DNA from: Turbatrix aceti
Taxonomy: Eukaryota > Nematoda > Chromadorea > Rhabditida > Panagrolaimidae
Assembly: GCA_963969345.1 (NCBI GenBank)
Contig: OZ017768.1
Span: 11,262,193-11,326,192, forward strand
Length of the DNA stretch: 64,000 bases
Direction of reading: 5' to 3'
Positions 55,760 through 64,000 of this stretch are shown in pieces. Numbering within the stretch: the first letter of the stretch is position 1; every line of letters starts with the position of its first letter. The translations under genes and the position numbers were made by a program. The notes beneath the pieces were generated by a model. That model searched no databases, had not been told where the DNA came from, and saw only the letters and a program-made list of their open reading frames with translations.

Positions 55760-57964
55760 ATGTCGAGTTGCTGCCTCTCAGAAGAAGACCAGGAGTACGT
55801 CGACTTTTTCAAGTACTTTGTCTACATTTTCGGTTCCCTCCGTCAGCCCACCGTAACCAATATCGCGCGTGATGAATCCGAACTCGATGAGTACATCGAA
55901 CACGGCACGGTCCGTGAGGTAATCGAACTCGCTGGGTACTTCTACAAAAAGCGTGTTACCGTTGCCCTAGCAAAGCGCATCTACTACAAGCTGGTCAACC
56001 TCCGGCAACTCTGGCACGCTAATCCCCGTCCACTGGATGGCAAATCTCGGTCGAAGATTCTGGTCGTCGCCGAACAGACCCCGTGGCGGTACTTCCACGA
56101 CTTTCTTCGTCGCGTCGAGTTCAGTACAATCTTCTACGAGCTAGTGCCCCAGTCCGTGGCGCGGTACTACATTGCCATCCAAGAAACGCCGACTAAAGGA
56201 CTGCTAAATTTCCGTGAATTCGGAATAGTCGATGAAAAGCGGCAGTATGTCAGGTGCAACTGCGAGAACATGACCGTGCTTTGTTCGCGGTGCAATGGGT
56301 CTCTTGAAGGCAACGTGTGCCTCGAAGACGCTACCCACCGCTTCAAGAACATTCACATTCGTTGCTTCAAGATCGGCCGTGGCCACGGACAGGCACTACC
56401 CCTGGACGCCGTCGGTGTTGGTGTTGCAGTACCAGCTAGCCCGGATAAGCAGCGCTTCGAGAGGTATGACCCCAACAGGCAAAGCAAAAGACAGTCTAAG
56501 GCTACGCGAACTCCGCCCCCTTACAGCCAACCCTTGGTCCACCATGCAGTTCCCTCAACCGACGACGAAGGCATCGACGAACCGGATTCCGACGAGGATG
56601 ACGTCTTCCCAGACCAGAGAGAGCAGTTCCATCCGGTGAAACCGGTTCGTGAGCGAACGCCTTCCCCGCCTTCTCGAAACTGGCCAGAAATCATCGGTAG
56701 CACGGGATCGCCTCCGGCAGTCACCCTACGTCCTCCGGCCCCGATCGTCGAACCACCTAGACCCCAAATCGCTACCCCACCTACCGTGCCCAGCTACACG
56801 CAACCGCCCGAGGAGCCATTGGAGGACCTCAACATCCTGCTCCTCGGTCCCACAGGGGTAGGAAAGTCGTCCTGGATCACCGCACTGACGAACTACCTCT
56901 ATTACGCCACATTTGACGATGCGGCCCATGGCGGAATCCAAACACCTATTCCCGGAAGGATTACCCTCGATTCCTATGGGCATGCGTTGGATTACGGTCA
57001 GCCTAGCGACAATGAGATCATATACCCCGGTCGGGCGACCACCCAATCCCCTCGGCACCACCACATTACTGTTCGGGGTCGTGGGGTGAACATTATCGAT
57101 ACTCCGGGACTGGGCGACTCTCGTGGCCCCGTGCAGGATGAAATTACCTCACGGCACATTGTCGATGACCTGGCGGCGATCAACGGTTTCCTGAACGCCA
57201 TTGCTCTGGTCCTCAGAGCCGACGCTGATGAATTCGAGGCTACGACCACGCAGCTGTTGTCTATTCTACCCAGAATCGCAATTCCAAATTTGGTATTCAT
57301 TTTCTCCTTCGCCCGAGCGACCAGTTTCCAAATCAATGATGCAGTCAACAATCTGAATCGTTTCTTCGATCGTCTGGAGCGTTCCAACCACGTCAGGATT
57401 CGGCTTTCGCACGACACTGCTTACCTGATTGACAACGACGCAATCCGCCACCTCATCGTCCGGGCTTCGGCTACACCATATCGCTCGGCCTTCGATCCCC
57501 CAGAAGCTTTCCATCGCGCCTGGGGGGTCTCGTCCGAAGAGTCATCTCGCCTATTTGACCACATCCTAGGGGTTCCACCAGTTCATCCCCTCGAAATACT
57601 CTTCCTTAATGCAGTGCGCAGCGTCGCAGAACACCTCGCCTATGCCATGCTGTCGGGAGAAACTGTGGATGGACATACGCACGCCCGGAGGCTAAGGGCT
57701 TACGAAACGGTCACGGATTACCTCATCCAGGAAGCCATCATACCCATTGATCCTCTACTTCGTCAAGTCACTGCGGCTGCTGGGGCACTGCCTTCGCATC
57801 TTTCTGATTCATTGTTCTTCGACGCTAGGGGACGTCGAACGACCAGGGTCACTAAGGAGGAGGTTCTGACGGAGCTACTACAGATCAGAGATTCGGAGAC
57901 TACAACTCGACACCTCAGGGAATCTATTGAAATTATTCGGGTCGTAATCGGTGGGTTATTATGA
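55760..57964 (+). CDS. Intronless GTPase, distant paralogue of cluster A-D, 734 aa
   Basis: Single exon starting MSSCCLSEED. Residues 1-165 are a helical region of unknown type. Residues 166-178 form C-x-C-x6-C-x2-C (CNCENMTVLCSRC), a presumed zinc ribbon preceded by YYIAIQETP, comparable with YFVTFDxKK of cluster genes. A Pro/acidic linker (240-355) includes TPPPYSQP, a PPxY motif. The G domain has P-loop GPTGVGKS (363-370), DTPGLGDSRG (447-456), and SFAR (516-519) where G4 is expected, the same position and RxT context as NSTR in A-D. The region after it (IDNDAIRHL, WGVSSEESSRLFDH) also matches the cluster. Function unknown. Lack of introns and GC-richer codons contrast with A-D. Confidence 0.88.
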   Translation: MSSCCLSEEDQEYVDFFKYFVYIFGSLRQPTVTNIARDESELDEYIEHGTVREVIELAGYFYKKRVTVALAKRIYYKLVNLRQLWHANPRPLDGKSRSKILVVAEQTPWRYFHDFLRRVEFSTIFYELVPQSVARYYIAIQETPTKGLLNFREFGIVDEKRQYVRCNCENMTVLCSRCNGSLEGNVCLEDATHRFKNIHIRCFKIGRGHGQALPLDAVGVGVAVPASPDKQRFERYDPNRQSKRQSKATRTPPPYSQPLVHHAVPSTDDEGIDEPDSDEDDVFPDQREQFHPVKPVRERTPSPPSRNWPEIIGSTGSPPAVTLRPPAPIVEPPRPQIATPPTVPSYTQPPEEPLEDLNILLLGPTGVGKSSWITALTNYLYYATFDDAAHGGIQTPIPGRITLDSYGHALDYGQPSDNEIIYPGRATTQSPRHHHITVRGRGVNIIDTPGLGDSRGPVQDEITSRHIVDDLAAINGFLNAIALVLRADADEFEATTTQLLSILPRIAIPNLVFIFSFARATSFQINDAVNNLNRFFDRLERSNHVRIRLSHDTAYLIDNDAIRHLIVRASATPYRSAFDPPEAFHRAWGVSSEESSRLFDHILGVPPVHPLEILFLNAVRSVAEHLAYAMLSGETVDGHTHARRLRAYETVTDYLIQEAIIPIDPLLRQVTAAAGALPSHLSDSLFFDARGRRTTRVTKEEVLTELLQIRDSETTTRHLRESIEIIRVVIGGLL

Positions 57965-58084
57965 TTTTTTTAATTTTGTTGTGGACTTTTGCAAACAAAT
58001 CGACAACTATCAGTTTTTAAAGCTTCTTTGGACATAAATTGGAATTTGATGGGATTTTCAGAAGAAACAATCCACCGCACAACT

Positions 58085-58612
58085 ATGACGACAACTGAAG
58101 TCTTTCGTCCTCGTCTCCCGAGTCCCACCAAGCCCTACAATCCCCCTCCGCCGCCACCTACAACCCAGCAACCGTCACAGACAACCATAGGTACCGGAGT
58201 GACCACAACACACCAAACAAACATTGGCACCGGAGTTAACAACCAGTCCCCCACAACGCCCCCGCGTCATCAGCATCATGGCATTGGTGCAGGTGCTTCG
58301 AGTATTTACGATCACCTGACTCGGGAGGAGATCGTTCACAGCCGTCAGCCCACGCCGCCCCTCGGCAACGGAGCAACCACGTTCGGCAGTGAGCGTCCAT
58401 CACGTCCTCGACCAACTTCAGTCGAAATACCGACAGGATCCGGCGTCCGACCGCTTCGGGAAAGCCAGTTCTCGTCGGAAACTAATCGTTTGAAAAGCGA
58501 TACCTACGAATACGAAATCAACAGTTATTCTTACGTTACAACCGAAAAGACTTACAAGTTCCCCGACATTCCTCCCCATCACCACAACGTTAGCATTCAC
58601 AGCTCTGTCTAA
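58085..58612 (+). CDS. Unrecognised Pro/Thr-rich protein, 175 aa
   Basis: ATG at 58085 (MTTTEVFRPRLPSP) is 24 bases after the acceptor-like GATTTTCAG, so it is preferred over an earlier frame opening. The sequence is low complexity (PPPPPPTTQQ, IGTGV repeats, His-rich HQHH) and ends in a Tyr-containing block (YEYEINSYSYVTTEKTYKFPDI). Probably disordered. It begins about 120 bases after the stop of the GTPase gene on the same strand, a spacing seen in nematode operons, so co-transcription is possible. No family recognised. Confidence 0.65.
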   Translation: MTTTEVFRPRLPSPTKPYNPPPPPPTTQQPSQTTIGTGVTTTHQTNIGTGVNNQSPTTPPRHQHHGIGAGASSIYDHLTREEIVHSRQPTPPLGNGATTFGSERPSRPRPTSVEIPTGSGVRPLRESQFSSETNRLKSDTYEYEINSYSYVTTEKTYKFPDIPPHHHNVSIHSSV

Positions 58613-58989
58613 TAATCGTTTTTATATAAAATACTACTTATTTACCAATACTTTTTCCATTTTTGCTTTCACTATCTTACCTGCCAAATGCACTTTGTTC
58701 TCTATGTCATGCGTATTCCCTGTGGTAACTGCAATATACTCAATAAAGTAACTGAAAAAGCCAAAAAAGGACTAAAAATTAGCAAAACGGACGACGATGC
58801 CTGCAAAAAGGCAAAAAAAACAAAGCGAATATAAAAATCTTCTCTAAACTCTGCGAATATTTTCGTGCAAAAAGACGGCGCGTGCGCGCTCTACTGTAAA
58901 ACTAACACGCAGCCGACTCGCCTAACACTTTTCTCTGTTTATCGCTTGTAGCGCCCGAAAGTTGTGCTTTTTGGGATTTTTTGCTGAAA
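58613..58989. other. Intergenic, promoter of RPL7A
   Basis: Mixed AT-rich DNA with GC-richer GGCGCGTGCGCGC near 58878; no TATA box seen, as is usual for ribosomal-protein genes. Confidence 0.5.
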
Positions 58990-60190
58990 ATGGTGAGTTA
59001 TCTTTCTGTTCTTTCTTCAATTTTTCTTCAAACTTATGAAATCCAGTTGCTTCAACTATTTGAAGCAGTTTGGCACGTTGTTGATCGATTGGGGAGGTGG
59101 AAATCTGTTCTTTTCATAGCTCGTTTACATTTTTCACGTTTTTGCCTGTTTTTCAGGCCAAGAAGGCAGGAAAGAAGGTCGCGCCCGTTCCTAGCGCTCT
59201 GCGATCCAAGGACAAGTCCAAGGAGCCGAAGAAGAACCCGCTCTTTGAGAAGCGTACCCGTAACTTCGCTATTGGTTAGTTTTTATGAAGTTTTTGTCGA
59301 TTTTCGGCAATCTTTGAACACGATGCAACCTATGTTGCAACGTGCTGACAAGCGCCGTATAGAATCCGAGCTACACTTTACATGACGTTGGTTGTAATGC
59401 GTTATGTTCTTGATGCATCGTACAATCGGCGTTTTTCGTGAGCATTGTTCTTACTTTAATTTTGCAGGCCAGGATATCCAGCCCAAGCGCGATCTTACCC
59501 GCTTTGTTCGATGGCCGAAGTACGTTCGCCTCCAACGCCAGCGTGCTGTGCTCCAGAAGCGTCTGAAGGTCCCGCCGCCGATCAATCAGTTCAAGGATAC
59601 GGCTGACAAGCAGACCCGTGGGTTTTTGCTCCTGGTTTATGGCGAAAATTTATGTATCGATATTTTCAGGCTCTGATCTCATCCGGCTTCTCAACAAGTA
59701 TCGCCCTGAGACGAAGAAGCAAAAGCAGGCTCGTCTCCGCAAGCGTGCCGAAGATCGTGCTGCCGGAAAGAAGGAGGAGATCACTAAGCGCCCGCCCGTC
59801 GTTCGTTTTGGCATCAACACCGTCACGCGTCTCATCGAGACTCGCAAGGTTCAGCTGGTTGCCATCGCTCACGATGTCGAGCCTCTCGAAATCGTCATCT
59901 TCCTCCCCGCTCTCTGCCGCAAGTTCGACGTTCCGTACGTGATCGTCAAGAGCAAGTCCAATCTCGGCACCGTCGTCGGTCGACGTACCGCTACCGCTCT
60001 TGCTCTCGTCGACGTCAACCCTGAAGATCGTGGTGCCCTCAAGGCTCTCGTCGAAACTGCAAAGAACAACTACAACGAGCGCTCGGAAGAAATCCGCAAG
60101 CACTGGGGTGGCGGTATTATGTCTGCTCGCTCGCAGGCTCGTATCTCCAAACTTGAGAAGGCTCGTCTGCGCGAAGTCGTTTCCAAGTAA
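58990..60190 (+). CDS. rpl-7A: 60S ribosomal protein eL8 (RPL7A), 4 coding exons, 263 aa
   Basis: Exons 58990-58992 (only the ATG), 59157-59274, 59468-59617, 59670-60190; phases 0, 1, 1. Large-subunit protein eL8 with the L7Ae/L30e fold that binds kink-turn RNA. Family blocks: [100 protein letters not shown], and [11 protein letters not shown]. Slightly divergent: TADKQTRSDLIRLL replaces the usual DRQTAT region, and the C-terminus ends REVVSK. Introns 1 (164 bases) and 2 (193 bases) are long for this genome and contain stable hairpins; see findings. High expression expected. Confidence 0.96.
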
Positions 60191-60535
60191 GCATGGTTAC
60201 TGTTGGTTGTTTATAACATAATTTTTTGTTATGTTCTTATGAAGTTTTGGTAAGAGTTGCGTTTCACTTTTTGCAGGCTGCAGGGTGTTATTATTTGTAA
60301 ATGGGTTAGAGGGACGCGTGTTCGAGGCGACAAAAAGATGCTATCTCGGTGTCAGGGTAGTGGAATTTAATCAGGAGCTTTTCGCGGATTTTGACGAGGA
60401 TCGAAGCGCACACATCCCGGAGCGCAAGATTACATCGGGTGACCCAAATGAGGTAAATGCGCGCATACCTTATTTTGCGCGGACAAAGTTTCCTTACCTG
60501 CGGCTCGCCATTCGCTTTCACACCTGCTCCTGGCG
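60191..60535. other. Spacer, RPL7A to ZP gene
   Basis: 345 bases. TTTTTGCAG at about 60272-60280 is an acceptor-like sequence that may splice a 5' UTR exon or leader to the ZP transcript. No other feature seen. Confidence 0.5.
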
Positions 60536-62193
60536 ATGGGTTGCTCCTCTCCCTACTGCGTCTTAGCTCTTGTGCTCTTTGGCACCGGCCTCGTCGTCGC
60601 TGCCCCCAAGCTCGACAGCGCCCGCGATGAGAATTCAATCCTTGTTACCGGCGTTGACAACGAACTTGTCGGCGACCCTGTCGTCGACTGCGAGGACGAA
60701 ATGATTGCGCTGACGTTCAAGACGAAGAAACCCTTCACCGGGCGCGTTTTCGTGCAGGGCATGGCCCAGGACGAGAGATGCGCCAAAAACTTTGCCTCAA
60801 ACAGTGAGCAGTCCAAGTTCTCAATGATGATTCAGAATGGCGACTGCACGATGCAGCGCGAACGCATCAGTGGCTCCCTCGAGGGCATGATGCTGTCGCT
60901 GACCATTGTAGTATCCTTCCATGGAACGTTTGTGACAAAGTCTGATCGCGCTTTTCGGTGCATGTGCTTCTTCCGAAACATTCATCGCGTCACGCAGTCC
61001 CTCGACATGAATGCCATCGCTGTCACCGAGCTTCTCGATACCGCTCGCATGCCGACGTGCTCTTATGCCATTCATCTCGGTAGTCCTACAGGGCCCGTTG
61101 CTACGTAAGTTTGGAAGGGTTTAAAACTGTTTTTTTACTCCAAAATACACAATTTTTAGCTAAAATGTACAGAACAGCTGCATAAATACGTTTTTGGAGT
61201 GATAATGCTGAACAAAATGATGCGTATCAAAAACTGATCGTAAAACTTACAAAAAATTGTAATTGAAAATATCACTCAAAAGTAATGCACACGTTTTGAG
61301 ATTGCCGTGATAGTTATCATGAAAGTAACAATTCATTTATTATTTGTTGCGATCACAGTTGCGATCATTTTTTTGATCTTATACTACTTTACTTTTTTGA
61401 TCTAAAAATAGTTTTTTTCTGTTTTATGTAGCATTTTCGATCTTAAATTTTTTATTTTTTTGGTATCAATATTCTGAACCTTTGCCTAAAAAGAGAAATA
61501 CAAGTAAAAATTGCAAAATTCGCTTACCTTTTTTCATTCAGGCAATCCAACGTCGGCGAAAAGATCTTCCACGTCTGGTCGTGCGAGTCCTCTCCGGACC
61601 ACGGCTTCCTGGTTCACTCCTGCTTCGTCGACGACGGTACCGGTGGCCGCTTCGACCTGCTCGATGTCGATGGCTGCGCGATCGATCCCATTATTCAGCC
61701 TGATGTCGTTTACGACTTTGAAAGCGGCATCGCATCCACCGAGACGTGGGGCTACAAGTTCAGCGACTCTTCCGTCCTAAACTATCAGTGCATCGTCGAG
61801 CTCTGCAAGAAGTCCGCCGGTGAGTGCGTTGGCCTCGTGCCACCGAGTTGCAATCGCATCAAGTCCACTGGCCCCGGTACCGGTCACTCGAGGCGTCGCT
61901 CCATCGACCCGACGGCCATGGAGATGGACGTCGCGACGACCCTCGAGGTGACGGCTATCATTCCGGAGAAGGCGGTCACCGATCCTCGACATGCCTGGGA
62001 GGGAGAAGAGTTGTCCCACCTGACGGTACTTCGCCTCGACAAACAACCGACAGTGGCGGCGGCGACGGCAATCCACAGGCGTTTTGACTGCTTCGGACCG
62101 ATTGCTCTTGCACTCGGCGTCGCAGTCGCCATATCACTGATTCTGTCGGCCATCGTTTTGGTCTGCATCCAGGCTTCCAGGCCTCAAAAATAA
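60536..62193 (+). CDS. ZP-domain cuticlin-like transmembrane protein, 2 exons, about 406 aa
   Basis: Exons 60536-61104 and 61542-62193 (phase 2). Signal peptide (YCVLALVLFGTGLVVAAP), then a zona pellucida domain (from VDCEDEMIALTFKTKKPFTGRVFVQG through WSCESSPDHGFLVHSCFVDDG and CIVELCKKSAG) with the conserved Cys set. HSRRRSI after it is a furin-type cleavage site, and a membrane helix (GPIALALGVAVAISLILSAIVLVC) lies near the C-terminus. This order is that of nematode cuticlins, which polymerise under the cuticle after cleavage. The 437-base intron is long for the region. Stated as ZP/cuticlin family; individual orthology not attempted. Confidence 0.92.
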
Positions 62194-62535
62194 TTCAGGA
62201 AAAAGTCTCGTGGATACCTGCGGGAATCTGCGCGCTCAATTTTTCAGATCTTTTTTGACTTTTTATATAAAACGATTTTTTTGTTGGATTTTGTAATAAT
62301 AAATTTTAGTAATAAAAAAGAACATGAATTTTAAAAAATTGTTAAAACAAATTTATTGAATCAATTCTTGTTATCTTATACACCGCGGCAAAGAAAAAAA
62401 CAATACACATGATTATGAAAAAAAAAATTAATTATCAAACCCCGGTTGCAGACAAGAAGACAAAAAAATTATGCTTGGAAAGTGTTGTGTGTGTGAAAGA
62501 GCTGATAATTTTCAAAACGAGGCAAAAAAAGTTGC
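62194..62535. other. Convergent intergenic spacer
   Basis: 3' flanks of the ZP gene and the FMO gene. AATAAA-like motifs around 62300-62320. No gene. Confidence 0.5.
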
Positions 62536-64000
62536 CTAAGGACAAATTAGATTTTTGATGTAACACTTGGAGACGGGGGTGCTACGGAGGGTCTCGGGGG
62601 TACGACGGGTGCGCGTGCATTCGAAAGCGCGCTGATCAGCTCCGAGGATGGCGGCACGGGCTCCAGGCCACGCATGGGGGCCGTCGAGTCGGTACTGGTA
62701 AGGATACATGCCGTGGAAGACGAGCTTCTTGGCCAAATTGAAATCTGTGAACCAGTATTTCTTGATTCTGGGCTTGATGCCGATCAGTGACGCGAGGGAT
62801 TCCATGTACGTCATGTAATAGACCTTAATTTAGGAAGTGTTAATTATTTTAAATTAAATTAATTAATTTTGCAATTCCGAAAAGTAAAAAGAAATTTCTA
62901 ACACAATTTTTGTATTTTAGTTAAGTTTGCAAAATTGATTAACTAATAATTCACATTAAAAATTGCATTATTTTTTTACAAAAAAAATCCAACCTGAATA
63001 GTATGCCTCGGCCGATCGAGGTATCGCTTCTGGTTATCAGCGTTGGTCTTCTTGGTTGACGCCCACATGGCCTTGGGTGCCGGCAAGGATGCTTCTCCGC
63101 TGAGAGCCGCACAGTAGACGCGGCATTGCATCTCGCTGATCGGCATGATAGATCCCATGGGCTGGATGAGTCCAATGATGGCCAGGGTGTTGTGCGGAGC
63201 AAGCTGGGGCGGGAGCATGAATTTGTACAACTCGACCTTGTTCTCGTAGACAGGGATGAGTTTCCCTCCCTCGACGACGTCGAACGCGAATCGGTAGCCA
63301 GTAGCAAAGATGACGTAGTCCACGTCTTCGACTGTGGTTCCGTCCTCGAAAGTGAGAGATGTCTCGCCAAAGGAAGCCACATTTGGCCGGATAACCACGG
63401 TGCCAGCGGAGATGCGATTGGGAAGCTCGTCATTGATCGTGACGTGTGCTTCGAGGAATCTGTGTTTCGGGGTGAGACCAAACCTGCCGTGATCGAAGCG
63501 CCTCGAGACCTTCTTTTCCAAAAAATAGTTCTGCCACGACGCAGGTGTCAGGCCTTTGAGGAACCAGGTAAATCGATTGAGGTAAGCCAGGTCCGAGGGC
63601 TCTCCGTAATCCCACACCCTGTTCAGCACCCAGGATCCCGACCTCGTGGACAGCTGGACGTCCTTCGAGATCTTGGAGAGCTCAACGGCAATATCGCCAC
63701 CGCTATTGCCGATGCCGACGACGACGACCTTCTTGTCTGCGAAGGGGGCAGACGAATGGTAGTTGTGCGAGTGGATGATGCCTCCCTTGAAGTTCTCCTG
63801 ACCGGGGAAAGGCGTAGGCCAGCTGGGGATCGAGTGATGTCCGGTACAGAGCAGCACGCCATCGAACATCTCCTTGTGCACCTGGCCGTCAGTTTCGTCC
63901 TCGTACGTGACCTCCCACTGCCCGGTTTGGTCAAAATCCGGAGTGCGGTCGACGGAGAGAACTTTCTGGCCGAATTTTATGTACTGCGAGAGCTTGAAAT
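62536..64000 (-). CDS. Flavin-containing monooxygenase, C-terminal part (5' end outside window)
   Basis: Exons 64000-62994 (open at the window edge) and 62823-62536, phase 0, intron about 170 bases. FMOs oxygenate soft nucleophiles using FAD, NADPH and O2; nematode FMOs also take part in stress and longevity responses. Visible: VLLCTGHHSIPSWP (FMO identifying region), NADPH-binding VVVVGIGNSGGDIAVELS, and DYVIFATGYRF, the ATG-containing motif. The last exon has VYYMTYMESLASLIGIKP and YPYQYRLDGPHAWPGARAAI, family C-terminal signatures. The FAD-binding GxGxxG is upstream of the window. The end (KNLICP) has no obvious membrane helix, unlike several vertebrate FMOs. Confidence 0.94.

Noticed and set aside
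1..64000. CRISPR array or bacterial operon features
   Set aside because: No regularly spaced repeats; spliced genes and metazoan families show a nuclear nematode genome.

Overview
The window looks like nuclear DNA of a nematode. The support is a two-exon cuticle collagen with a nematode-type N-terminus, a ZP-domain cuticlin-like protein, a multi-ShKT secreted protein, a tyrosine/glycine-rich peptide gene pair of the nlp-29/caenacin kind, an extra PP1-like phosphatase, many introns of about 45-60 bases ending in TTTCAG or TTTTAG, and AT-rich intergenic DNA around GC-richer exons. I cannot name the species. Gene models were assembled by hand from reading frames and GT/AG junctions checked for phase; all are predictions.

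Layout. 1-417: last exons of a peroxisomal acyl-CoA oxidase ending in SKL. 536-15.6 kb: four head-to-tail minus-strand genes (called A-D here) for an uncommon multidomain GTPase. Each has an own N-terminal region, a Cys-Cys/Cys-Cys presumed zinc ribbon and a C-terminal G domain with P-loop, DTPG and an aberrant G4. The G-domain cores are almost identical in DNA while the flanks have diverged, which points to gene conversion. The cluster also holds a TA-flanked inverted-repeat element and a reverse-transcriptase fragment cut exactly at the edge of a 1.15 kb duplication. 16.4-19.8 kb: an unrecognised 196-residue protein, GPN1, and an unrecognised secreted protein. 20.6-27.3 kb: a LITAF-domain cluster (two good genes, one pseudogene, one doubtful gene) interleaved with two inverted, near-identical copies of a YG-rich secreted peptide gene, a third relic copy, and a non-autonomous hAT-like transposon with an 8-base target duplication. 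27.5-32.7 kb: a seven-exon FERM-FA protein of the FARP/FRM-3 type. 32.7-38.1 kb: a long stretch with no convincing gene. 38.1-43.6 kb: PP1-like phosphatase, small Cys-rich secreted protein, cuticle collagen, sulfotransferase. 43.6-48.1 kb: a membrane-anchored cathepsin B-like peptidase and a broken duplicate of it. 51-54.6 kb: ShKT protein and a CKS protein. 55.8-58.6 kb: an intronless, distant relative of the 5' GTPase cluster and a proline-rich protein close behind it. 59-62.2 kb: ribosomal protein eL8 (RPL7A) and a ZP protein. 62.5-64 kb: the 3' part of a flavin-containing monooxygenase.

The most unusual part is the five-member GTPase family (A-D plus the 55.8 kb gene): a fixed architecture of N-terminal region, Cys-rich ribbon and AIG1/septin-like G domain, locally amplified and homogenised. 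Its function is unknown; a role in defence, as in vertebrate GIMAPs, would be only an analogy.
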